Shown here: in pieces, positions 53,008-60,656 of the stretch
Position numbering within the stretch: the stretch's first letter is position 1
How the letters are laid out: each line of letters begins with the position of its first letter
From: Lentimicrobium saccharophilum
GTDB lineage: Bacteria; Bacteroidota; Bacteroidia; Bacteroidales; Lentimicrobiaceae
Reading direction: 5' to 3'
NCBI RefSeq assembly: GCF_001192835.1
Contig: NZ_DF968182.1
Coordinates: forward strand, 1,029,748-1,093,747
Length of the DNA stretch: 64,000 nt
Program-made: the position numbers and the translations under genes
The notes under the pieces: generated by a model
Told to the model about the DNA's origin: nothing
What the model saw: only the letters and a program-made list of their open reading frames with translations
The model's database searches: none

Positions 53008-54275
53008 TGTTGTTACAGATTGGTGTTCATTTAAAAGACTGGCTCACCGGGCAGGGGATTTCTGAAAACCTGGCGGCAGGAATCAGGGATGTTACGGATT
53101 TTGCAATCTCTTTTTTACTGATCATTGTTCTTTATTATCTACTGAAATATGTGGTCATAGGTATTATCCGCCGCATTATCCGGCGTTCCGGCAATACCTG
53201 GGATGATGCGCTCTATCATAACCGCTTTTTTAATAAGGCTTTGTTGTTTGTGCCCGGTGTGCTGCTCGGGTTTGTTGCTCCTTATACTCTTACGGAATTT
53301 CCTGATTTACTGGCCAATATTCTGAAACTTACTCAGATCTATCTGGTTTTTATTTCAATTATTACAGCCAATGCATTTCTGAATGCCGTTTACGAAATTT
53401 ATCAGGGTTTTGAAATATCCAAAGCCAAACCCATTAAGGGCTACCTGCAGGTTTTCAAAATCATTCTCTTTGTGATCGCGATAATTATTGTGATTTCGAT
53501 GCTGCTGAACAAGTCGCCGGTTTATCTGCTGGGAGGTCTGGGCGCTTTTTCGGCTGTGTTGCTGCTGATTTTCAGGGATCCCATCCTGGGATTGGTCGCC
53601 GGTATTCAGATCTCGGCAAACGATATGGTTCGCCCCGGCGACTGGATTGTGATGAATAAATCGGGTGCTGACGGAGTGGTCACTGATATTTCACTGACTA
53701 CAGTGAAAGTACAGAACTGGGACCGGACCATCACCACCATCCCGACGTATTCTCTGGTCTCAGAAAGCTTTGTCAACTGGCGGGGTATGGAGGAGTCGGG
53801 CGGCCGGCGTATCAAGCGCTCCATCAACATCGACATGAACAGTGTGAGGTTCTGTTCCCAGGAGATGATCGATCGTTTTATGCACATTCAGCTGGTAAAG
53901 CCTTATATTATCAGCAAAGAAAAAGAGCTTGCCGATTACAATGCCGCGAACAGCATCGACAACTCGGTGCTGGTGAACGGCCGCAGGCAGACCAACCTGG
54001 GGATTTTCAGGGCATACCTGTCGGCTTACCTTAAAAACAATCCCGATATCCGTCAGGATATGACCTTTCTGGTCAGACAACTGCAGCCCGGCGAAAGCGG
54101 CATTCCTATGGAGATTTATGTTTTCAGCAAAGTGCAGGAATGGGCTAAATATGAAGACATTCAGTCGGATATTTTCGACCATGTACTGGCCGCCATTCCC
54201 GAATTTGATCTTCAGGTGTTCCAGAATCCTTCAGGTGCAGATCTGAGGAAGCTGGGGTTACCGGGAATCCGCTGA
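53004..54275 (+). CDS. MscS-type mechanosensitive channel
   Basis: The 423-residue protein has four to five membrane helices (residues about 30-200) ending in the pore-lining segment LLGGLGAFSAVLLLIFRDPI, which carries the Gly/Ala packing pattern of MscS TM3. The cytosolic beta domain follows with GLVAGIQISANDMVRPGDWI and TVKVQNWDRTITTIPTY, and then a vestibule-like C-terminal region. MscS channels release solutes during hypo-osmotic shock. Its start overlaps the glycosyltransferase stop. It is longer than E. coli MscS (286), mostly from an N-terminal membrane extension, as in the YbdG-like group. Confidence 0.92.
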   Translation: MMLLQIGVHLKDWLTGQGISENLAAGIRDVTDFAISFLLIIVLYYLLKYVVIGIIRRIIRRSGNTWDDALYHNRFFNKALLFVPGVLLGFVAPYTLTEFPDLLANILKLTQIYLVFISIITANAFLNAVYEIYQGFEISKAKPIKGYLQVFKIILFVIAIIIVISMLLNKSPVYLLGGLGAFSAVLLLIFRDPILGLVAGIQISANDMVRPGDWIVMNKSGADGVVTDISLTTVKVQNWDRTITTIPTYSLVSESFVNWRGMEESGGRRIKRSINIDMNSVRFCSQEMIDRFMHIQLVKPYIISKEKELADYNAANSIDNSVLVNGRRQTNLGIFRAYLSAYLKNNPDIRQDMTFLVRQLQPGESGIPMEIYVFSKVQEWAKYEDIQSDIFDHVLAAIPEFDLQVFQNPSGADLRKLGLPGIR

Positions 54276-54412
54276 TTCCCTGGTTCGCGCACGTGCCGGC
54301 ATTAAAAGGCGCTTGATGAAACGGACTATTTAAAAACTTTATTTACTATACTTTAACCGCAGGTTGGTAAACAACTGCTGTACATCTGTCAGGCTGTGGC
54401 CCGGTGATGTAG

Positions 54413-54733
54413 TTATTCCTGCTGTTTTTCAGGCCTGTCAAAAAAATAGCTGAATATTCCGAACAAAATGCCTCCGCCCAGCGCCTGAAAAATGATGGTT
54501 CTTATACTGGCATGAAAGCCATCGTAATTATTTGACATCCAGTAGTTCCAAAGGCTCATGAGTAATGTGAATGCCAAAGCTTTCAGGATAATGGTTTTCA
54601 GATGTCTGTCATTTGGCGGAGATTTTAATTGCTCAGCCAAAATTACAGCTTTCAGACAGTTCAAAAAACGTTTTACTGCTGCTCTGTAATGTTGACTGCC
54701 TGATTTTTTCTCCGGTCCCTTCCCCTCAGCCAC
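54413..54733 (-). CDS. Small two-helix membrane protein, end of carotenoid operon
   Basis: The frame encodes up to 106 residues from a GTG at 54733, overlapping the end of the lycopene cyclase gene by 61 bases. A later start (for example TTG near 54640) would remove most of the overlap. Two hydrophobic helices are clear (LKALAFTLLMSLWNYW and TIIFQALGGGILFGIFSYFF). No family was recognised. Its position directly after the cyclase gene suggests co-transcription. The start is uncertain. Confidence 0.55.
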   Translation of the reverse strand: MAEGKGPEKKSGSQHYRAAVKRFLNCLKAVILAEQLKSPPNDRHLKTIILKALAFTLLMSLWNYWMSNNYDGFHASIRTIIFQALGGGILFGIFSYFFDRPEKQQE

Positions 54734-55392
54734 TCATAAATGGTGGTGTTCATCAGCAGCATAAAGAGCCCGTAAACGGCATCTTCCACGGGGATGGTTC
54801 CCATGCGGACGCCCAGGTTGCGGGTGTTGTCGTACCAAACAACGGGTTCAGACGTAAACATGCCGGTAAGGGCACCGTTAACGATAAAAAACGGAATTAG
54901 GGTAGCAAAATACATTACATAAAACCGGCCCAGGTAGCGCGATTTGAATACCAGCAGGTGCAGGGTAAGAAATATCGAAGTGAGTACAAATGTGATAAAG
55001 GTGTACCAGCGGTCGGGGTTGATCGCTGCAATAATCAGCAGGGTAAGGGCAATAACGCCGGTAAGCCGGTTTGCGTAAGGCCCCAGGTAGTCTTTGGGGA
55101 TCAGGTATTCAAACGCGTGATAGGTAAACAGACAGGCATAGGGGATGGCAATGAAAAAGAGCCATTCCTCCACCGGCAGGTTGACCAGGTAAACGCCCTG
55201 GAGATGAACGGGATTAAACCCCCACACTTCCAGGGAGGTTTTCAGCATGTCCCAGGGGATAAAAACCAGCATGGTCCCCAGCATTGCCGGGAAAAGATAC
55301 TTCCAGTTGCGGTAAAATTTCAATCGCTTGTCGAATCCGGCAATGAAAGGAACCGAAATGGCCAGCAGGTTGATCCAGAAATAGTATGACAC
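54673..55392 (-). CDS. Fused CrtYcd-type lycopene cyclase
   Basis: The 239-residue integral membrane protein has about seven helices. It contains the two matched catalytic-type motifs of the heterodimeric cyclase class, LPVEEWLFF in the CrtYc half and IPVEDAVYG in the CrtYd half. Bacteroidota carry these halves fused, as here. It cyclises the ends of lycopene to beta-ionone rings. Translation begins at a GTG (55392), 12 bases after the crtZ stop. The next gene downstream overlaps its 3-prime end. Confidence 0.92.
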   Translation of the reverse strand: MSYYFWINLLAISVPFIAGFDKRLKFYRNWKYLFPAMLGTMLVFIPWDMLKTSLEVWGFNPVHLQGVYLVNLPVEEWLFFIAIPYACLFTYHAFEYLIPKDYLGPYANRLTGVIALTLLIIAAINPDRWYTFITFVLTSIFLTLHLLVFKSRYLGRFYVMYFATLIPFFIVNGALTGMFTSEPVVWYDNTRNLGVRMGTIPVEDAVYGLFMLLMNTTIYEWLRGRDRRKNQAVNITEQQ

Positions 55393-55404
55393 GATAAAAT
55401 GGAT

Positions 55405-55872
55405 TTATTTCTGAGCGGCTTTTTTTCTTGAAAACTCTTCCAGATAATATTTCAACGGCGCGATGAGGAAGCCGTAGTTGTAATGGGCATGCGGATTATG
55501 ATGTTCCAGGTGCGCCTTCACGGTAGCCCTCAGGTAACGGTTCGAGAAATTGCGGAGAATGGGAATGCGCTGGTGCACATAAACATCATGGAACATAAAG
55601 TAAGCCATTCCGTAAAGCAGGATACCGATGCCTGCACTCAGCAGGTAATAGTTCGGATTCACCACACCAAAATAGATCAGCAAAATGCTCGGAACAGCAA
55701 AAATCACTGCAAAAACATCGTTCCATTCCACTTTCCGTCCGTCGCGGATGTGATGATCTTTATGGAGTACCCACAAAAAGCCGTGCATCACATATTTGTG
55801 GGTGAACCAGGCCATAAATTCCATAAAAAAGAACAAGGCCAGCACAATCAGTATATAAATCAGGAAGTTCAT
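55405..55872 (-). CDS. crtZ: Carotenoid 3-hydroxylase, CrtZ type
   Basis: The 155-residue membrane protein belongs to the fatty-acid-hydroxylase-like family with the histidine boxes of CrtZ: THKYVMHG, HKDHH, FHDVYVHQR and HLEHHN. These hold a di-iron centre that uses oxygen to hydroxylate the rings of beta-carotene, giving zeaxanthin. It lies 83 bases after idi and 12 bases before the cyclase gene in the same operon. Oxygen dependence implies that the host meets oxygen at least at times. Confidence 0.95.
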   Translation of the reverse strand: MNFLIYILIVLALFFFMEFMAWFTHKYVMHGFLWVLHKDHHIRDGRKVEWNDVFAVIFAVPSILLIYFGVVNPNYYLLSAGIGILLYGMAYFMFHDVYVHQRIPILRNFSNRYLRATVKAHLEHHNPHAHYNYGFLIAPLKYYLEEFSRKKAAQK

Positions 55873-55955
55873 GTTAGTTTGTTGTTTAAAGGTTTGTTGA
55901 TCTGATGGTTAATTATTTTTTGCGATAAACAAATGAAGAATTCTTTTTGTTGTTT

Positions 55956-56504
55956 TTACAGTACATTTCCCTGGCTCCGGGCCGATGGTTTTTGCCTGTA
56001 AAATTCTTCCACCCTGTCGAAGGCAATCCGGAACCAGACGGTGAATAATTCCGGATTGAGGTTCATCTCCTTCCGGATATCTTCGAGGGTTGCATAGCGA
56101 TATGATTCAACTTCTTCAGGATTGATAACCGGAAGCAGGTCAGAGGTCCCGATAAAGACATGGTCTACTTCGTGTTCGGTAAGGTTGTTGTCAAATTCAG
56201 CCTTATAGATAAAACTGAAAACTTCTTCCATCTCGCAGTCGAATCCCATTTCTTCGCGCATGCGCCGGTGAGCTGCATCGGCAGTTGTTTCGCCGGGCCG
56301 TGGGTGACTGCAGCAGGTGTTGGTCCACAAGCCCGGGGAGTGGTATTTCGAAAGGGCCCGCTGCTGAAGCATAAGCCGGCCTTCCGGATCGAAGATAAAT
56401 ACGGAGAAAGCCCGGTGGAGCTTGGCCTCCCGGTGGGCCTGCATTTTCTCCATAATTCCGGTTTCCATATCGTTGGCGTCCACGAGTATCACATATTCTT
56501 CCAT
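55956..56504 (-). CDS. idi: Type 1 isopentenyl diphosphate isomerase
   Basis: The 182-residue protein is a type 1 IPP isomerase of the Nudix superfamily. The catalytic Cys is in WTNTCCSHPRPGE, with Nudix-like RRMREEMGFDCEMEE and the substrate/metal residues in HEVDHVF and NPEEVESYRY. It interconverts IPP and DMAPP, feeding the carotenoid pathway encoded around it. It starts 10 bases after the stop of the secreted unknown protein. Confidence 0.96.
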   Translation of the reverse strand: MEEYVILVDANDMETGIMEKMQAHREAKLHRAFSVFIFDPEGRLMLQQRALSKYHSPGLWTNTCCSHPRPGETTADAAHRRMREEMGFDCEMEEVFSFIYKAEFDNNLTEHEVDHVFIGTSDLLPVINPEEVESYRYATLEDIRKEMNLNPELFTVWFRIAFDRVEEFYRQKPSARSQGNVL

Positions 56505-56514
56505 TTCAGGTGCT

Positions 56515-57042
56515 TTATTGGTTAGCCAGTGTTTTTATCCTGGCAGATTCATTGCCGGTGAGCTGGCCGGAGTCAACCATGAACCCCGCGATTTTAATTG
56601 CAGTTTCACGGTTGGCCGGCTGGCTGCCGAACCGGTTGATATTTTCCAGAATAAACTTTTTATCATCCTGAATGTTCGCGTTGTAACCCAGAAAAGAAGG
56701 AGCTTTGGTTTGTGTGGCAAACCGCAGGAATCTTATTTCAAGCTGGTCGGGCTTTTTTGCGACGGCATCTTCGAGCATTTGCCTGCCCCTGCGAAAATAG
56801 GATATTTTTTTTGCCGGGTTACCGATGCAATTGGGGGCTGCCGCTGTGGAAGCTCCATAATAAGCCAGTAGCACAACGTCAGCGGGAGCCTTATTGCCGA
56901 ATTTTTCGCTCAGTTTCAGCGCCCCGCATTCGTCCTTGTCCATGCCGAAATACATTTTGCGGGCCTGGTCCAGACTAACCTGTGCAAGTGCGGTTTGTCC
57001 GGACATAATTAAAAAAATCAGGATAAGAAGCCTTGTCTTCAT
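56515..57042 (-). CDS. Exported protein of unknown function inside the carotenoid operon
   Basis: The 175-residue protein has a signal peptide (LLILIFLIMSGQTALAQ) and a helical mature part (LDQARKMYFGMDKDECGA, YYGASTAAAPNCIGNP, RRGRQMLEDAVAKKPDQLE) resembling a short TPR-like unit. Two Cys residues (in DECGA and PNCIG) could form a disulphide. One base separates its start from the crtB stop, and 10 bases separate its stop from idi, so it is tightly built into the operon. No known carotenoid enzyme matches. It might help place carotenoids in the envelope, but that is only inference from position. Confidence 0.8.
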   Translation of the reverse strand: MKTRLLILIFLIMSGQTALAQVSLDQARKMYFGMDKDECGALKLSEKFGNKAPADVVLLAYYGASTAAAPNCIGNPAKKISYFRRGRQMLEDAVAKKPDQLEIRFLRFATQTKAPSFLGYNANIQDDKKFILENINRFGSQPANRETAIKIAGFMVDSGQLTGNESARIKTLANQ

Positions 57043-57043
57043 T

Positions 57044-57880
57044 TTACAACAGATTAAGCTGATGTTTCAGGTATGAGGTTACCAGCAATTTGTATTTGGT
57101 CCGGTTGGGAATTCTGATGCGCTCTTTCATGATGCGTGACGAACGCGTGCGTTTGATTTTCAGAAAGAGTTTATGGAAATAGACATAGGCCATGTAAACG
57201 CCAAACCTGGCGCCACGGGGCAGCATTCTGATACCTTCAAGTCCGTCGGCAAAATCGAGGGCAATGTCATCTTCAATCTTCTGCTTGGTTTCATCATCAA
57301 ACTTCGACAGGTCGATCCCGGGAAAGTATGATCGTCCCAGGCCTTCGAAATCAGCATGAAGATCGCGCAGAAAATTAATTTTCTGGAAAGCAGAACCCAG
57401 CCGCATGGCCGGTGGTTTCAGCTTTTTATACTTTTCATCGTCGCCTTCGCAGAAAACACGCAGGCACATCAGGCCCACCACTTCGGCCGACCCCAGAATA
57501 TATTTTTCGAATTTTTCCTGATCATAGGAGATGTCTTTCAGGTCCATTTCCATGCTGTCAAGAAACAGATCGATCAGCTCTTTTTCTATTCCGTATTTAT
57601 TGACAACCCATTGGAAGTTGTTCAGGATAGGGTTCAGGCTGATTTTTTCTTCAATGGCAAGATAGGTGTCCGTTCTGAATCTTTCCAGCAGCCTGGCTTT
57701 GTCGTAGCCGTGGAATGAATCCACAATCTCATCGGCAAACCGGACAAATCCGTAAATGGCATAGATCGGATCGTGAAAGCGCCGGCTGAAGAACCTTATG
57801 CCCAGCGAAAAGGAGGTCGAGTAAGTTACCGTGGTCAGCTTGCTCGATTTTTTTGAGATCATATCAAATAGCTCTTTCAT
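57044..57880 (-). CDS. crtB: Phytoene synthase
   Basis: The ATG at 57880, 10 bases after the crtI stop, gives 278 residues; a longer frame into crtI has no family support. The squalene/phytoene synthase motifs are present: FSRRFHDPIYAIYGFVRFAD, then DEIVD as the first Asp-rich site, and FLRDLHADFEGLGRSYFPG as the second. The enzyme joins two geranylgeranyl diphosphates to phytoene. It lies between crtI and the secreted unknown gene, with a one-base gap to the latter. Confidence 0.95.
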   Translation of the reverse strand: MKELFDMISKKSSKLTTVTYSTSFSLGIRFFSRRFHDPIYAIYGFVRFADEIVDSFHGYDKARLLERFRTDTYLAIEEKISLNPILNNFQWVVNKYGIEKELIDLFLDSMEMDLKDISYDQEKFEKYILGSAEVVGLMCLRVFCEGDDEKYKKLKPPAMRLGSAFQKINFLRDLHADFEGLGRSYFPGIDLSKFDDETKQKIEDDIALDFADGLEGIRMLPRGARFGVYMAYVYFHKLFLKIKRTRSSRIMKERIRIPNRTKYKLLVTSYLKHQLNLL

Positions 57881-57890
57881 CGTAAATGGT

Positions 57891-59363
57891 TTAAAGCTGT
57901 TTAATAATTTCGTTTGCGGCGATCTGTCCCGATATAATGGCCGGCGGGACACCCGGGCCGGGCACGGTAAGCTGGCCGGCATAATAAAGGTTGCTGAGTT
58001 TGTTATTCCTGATTTTTGGTTTCAGGAAGGCGGTCTGCATCAATGTGTTAGCAAGTCCATAGGCATTTCCCTTATAGGCGTGGTAATCGCTTTCGAAGTC
58101 GGCGTGGGCGTATGATCGCCGGTAAACGAGGTGTTCGCGCAACGGCTGGCCGGTGTATCGTTCCATCCGCATGAGCACATGGTCAAGATACTTTTCGCGG
58201 ATTTCCGGGGTGTCTTTCAGGCCGGGCGCTACCGGAATCAGGACCATCACATTCTCATGCCCTTCAGGGGCAACCGTATCATCCGTTTTAGAAGTGCAGC
58301 TGATGTAAACCGATGGATTTTCAGGCCATTCCGGTTTTTTATAGATAGAGTCCGCATGACCTGCAAAATCCTCATCGAACAACAGGGTGTGGTGATCCAG
58401 GCGCTGAATCCGGGTATTGAAACCAAGATAAAATATCAGTGAAGACGGGGAAAGTACCCTGGAGTCCCAGTACTTTTGACTATACCGGCGGGCGTTTTCA
58501 GGAAGCAGTTGCTGCTCTACATGGTGATAATCCGCTGCAGCAATCACGTAATCGGCGGTGTACTGCTGCGTGTCCGTGTTCACCGAAGCAACTTTCCCAT
58601 TGGCTGTATTTACAGATCTGACCTCTGCATCAAAAACAAAACTGACACCCTTCTCCCGGGCAAGTGCTTCCATTCCTTCTACCACCCGGTACATGCCGCC
58701 TCTGGGGTACCAGGTTCCCTGAACCATATCAGAATAATTCATGAGGCTGTAGAGGGCCGGCGTCGATTTGGCTGTGCCCCCAAGGAAAAGCACCGGAAAT
58801 TCAAGCATGCGATTGATCTTTTCGCTCCTGAAATACCGGCGCGTATAGTCGCCAAAAGAACTTAACATATTAAGCTTCAGGCCTGCTGAGAAAATCTTCC
58901 AGTGAAGGTATTCGGTGATTGAATGGCTGGGTTTGCGCACGAATTCGCCGATACCGATGCGGTATTTGTATTCGGATTCCTTCAGGAATTCCTTCAGCGC
59001 CGGCGTGCTTCCCGGTTCAATGGATTCATAGAGTGCGTAAATACCCTCAAGAGATGCCGGCAGAACCACTTCATCACCGGGGCCGAAATAAATTTTGTAA
59101 GAAGGGTCGAGGCGGTCGAGCTGATAGTAGTCAGACACCTTCCGGCCGAAGGAGGCAAAGTACTCTTCAAAAATATCAGGCATCCAATACCAGCTGGGGC
59201 CCATATCGAAGGTGAACCCGTTTGCTGAAAACTTCCGGGCCCGTCCGCCGGCGATCGGATTTTTTTCGAGCACAGTTACATTCAGCCCGTTGCTGGCCAG
59301 GGTTGTGGCGGCTGCCAACCCTGAAAATCCTGCCCCTATAACGATTACATTTTCTTTTTTCAT
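57891..59363 (-). CDS. crtI: Phytoene desaturase
   Basis: The 490-residue flavoprotein begins with the dinucleotide fold VIVIGAGFSGLAAATTLAS and the EKNPIAGGRARKFSANGFTF substrate-side motif. It ends with the carotenoid desaturase signature YYAGQLTVPGPGVPPAIISG. It converts phytoene to lycopene in the membrane. It is the first gene of the carotenoid operon and is divergent from a lipoprotein gene across 240 bases. No exact promoter was found upstream of it. Confidence 0.95.
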   Translation of the reverse strand: MKKENVIVIGAGFSGLAAATTLASNGLNVTVLEKNPIAGGRARKFSANGFTFDMGPSWYWMPDIFEEYFASFGRKVSDYYQLDRLDPSYKIYFGPGDEVVLPASLEGIYALYESIEPGSTPALKEFLKESEYKYRIGIGEFVRKPSHSITEYLHWKIFSAGLKLNMLSSFGDYTRRYFRSEKINRMLEFPVLFLGGTAKSTPALYSLMNYSDMVQGTWYPRGGMYRVVEGMEALAREKGVSFVFDAEVRSVNTANGKVASVNTDTQQYTADYVIAAADYHHVEQQLLPENARRYSQKYWDSRVLSPSSLIFYLGFNTRIQRLDHHTLLFDEDFAGHADSIYKKPEWPENPSVYISCTSKTDDTVAPEGHENVMVLIPVAPGLKDTPEIREKYLDHVLMRMERYTGQPLREHLVYRRSYAHADFESDYHAYKGNAYGLANTLMQTAFLKPKIRNNKLSNLYYAGQLTVPGPGVPPAIISGQIAANEIIKQL

Positions 59364-59603
59364 GCTTAGATCATCCGGAAATGAGCCGGGATGCCGGAAT
59401 TTTTTTGTTTCACAATGATTAACAGGTTGACGGTCTATTTGTTTAATAGTATCAGAAAAGTATTAAACAATTTACGAATGGGATTTTTTTTGGTTTTAAA
59501 TTTAACCGGCAGATTTCTTTTCTCTTTGGTCTGTTCCGGCATTGTAAAAATTTCTAATTTCGCACAAAAAAACGGAAACGTCAATGTTTAATCTCAAAAA
59601 ATT

Positions 59604-60167
59604 ATGAAACAGTTTCTTATTTTAATGCTCTCCGGATTGCTGTTGTACGGATGCTCAGGAAACAGCCCAAAAGCTCCTGCACCTGAAGCAGTGGCTGACG
59701 ATTCACCGGTTGCTATTGTGAATGACCTGGAAAATGCGCTGGCCGGAGTTCCTTCGTGGAGCAATGAGAAGACCATTGTGAAAATGCCGGAGGGGATTGC
59801 TGCGCACAGCGGTCAGTTTGTCTCCCGCGTTGATGCTGAGAATCAATACTCATACGCTTTCAAGGATATCTTTGCAAATATCAATCAGAAGCTACCGGTC
59901 GCCGTTATTGTAGAAGGATATGTTTACAGCCCTGAGGTCAATCCTTCATTGGGAATTATCATGGATATCAATGACAATAACAATACGGTAATCTGGAAAT
60001 CCTACGCTCTGTCGGAGGTAATTTCCGCCCTCAATGAATGGAAGCCTTTCGCTGCCCGTTTTACCATTGATGCTCCCCTTAAGCCGGAGTATCAGCTTAA
60101 GATTTTTGCTTCAGGCGCCAGGAAAACAGCCTACTTCGACGACTTTAAGATTTCTTTTGAATATTAA
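59604..60167 (+). CDS. Small lipoprotein of unknown function
   Basis: The 187-residue protein has a lipobox with Cys17 in LLLYGCSGN. The mature part is beta-rich (SGQFVSRVDAENQYSYAF, VAVIVEGYVYSPEVNP, YFDDFKISFEY) and resembles a carbohydrate-binding-like jelly-roll, a common fold in Bacteroidota lipoproteins; this is a judgement from strand pattern only. It is transcribed away from the carotenoid operon and ends at a hairpin terminator (60207-60257). Confidence 0.8.
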   Translation: MKQFLILMLSGLLLYGCSGNSPKAPAPEAVADDSPVAIVNDLENALAGVPSWSNEKTIVKMPEGIAAHSGQFVSRVDAENQYSYAFKDIFANINQKLPVAVIVEGYVYSPEVNPSLGIIMDINDNNNTVIWKSYALSEVISALNEWKPFAARFTIDAPLKPEYQLKIFASGARKTAYFDDFKISFEY

Positions 60168-60206
60168 ACAGCCGCTTCATTCAGGCTTCCCCTGCCTGAC
60201 GATGAG

Positions 60207-60257
60207 AGCCCTCTTGAAAAACGGCATTATCGCTGCTTTGCAAGAGGGCTTTTGATT
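60207..60257 (+). terminator. Hairpin terminator after the small lipoprotein gene
   Basis: AGCCCTCTTG (60207-60216) pairs perfectly with CAAGAGGGCT (60241-60250) across a 24-base loop, followed by a short T-rich stretch. Confidence 0.7.
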
Positions 60258-60616
60258 TTCTGCATCATTATTCCGGTGAGCAGACTTTATCTTTCCCTCC
60301 TGAAAGGGTTTCCTGGTTTTTCTCAGCCAGGATTCTGCTGTCGGAGTTTTGCAGCCGGATAGGCTTATCCTGCATTATGAATGTTCGTTTATCCGGCCGT
60401 TTTTACCTGTCGTTAAAGTATGCAATAAATATATATATAAATATAGAATAGGAAAAATGACAGAAAATAAATATTTTAATATAAATTCTCAAAGGCACTG
60501 TTGATTAATTATCCGGGTTTGTATTTATCTCCCTGCGTTTATCTGAAATATCCGGGCGTATATAAATCCGTTCCCGGCGATCATCAATCGGTTTCATATC
60601 TCATTTTCAGGCGCTG

Positions 60617-60624
60617 TAAATTTG
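60617..60624 (+). promoter_or_regulatory. -7 box of the second beta-helix gene
   Basis: TAAATTTG matches TAnnTTTG and aligns with TAACTTTA at 32113-32120 in the leader of the paralogous gene. There is no good -33 TTG, which fits activator-dependent transcription. Confidence 0.45.
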
Positions 60625-60656
60625 GATTAATTGTGATCATTTTAAACCCTGAAGCC

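Larger units (their letters stand above)
60168..60656. other. Intergenic region with the conserved beta-helix leader
   Basis: A terminator follows the lipoprotein gene. From 60526 the sequence matches the leader of the gene at 32162, including ATCC repeated at a 16-base period (60549, 60565). TAAATTTG (60617-60624) is a consensus -7 box. An open frame runs through the leader into the next gene, but I take it as chance. Confidence 0.6.

Noticed and set aside
57881-57982. Extended N-terminus of phytoene synthase reading into crtI
   Set aside because: The family starts near the ATG at 57880, and the extra residues overlap the crtI coding end without similarity.
60501-60656. Longer start (TTG 60501) for the second beta-helix protein
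   Set aside because: The extension lacks a signal peptide at its start, and the ATG at 60657 is directly followed by one. The region matches a non-coding leader upstream of another gene.
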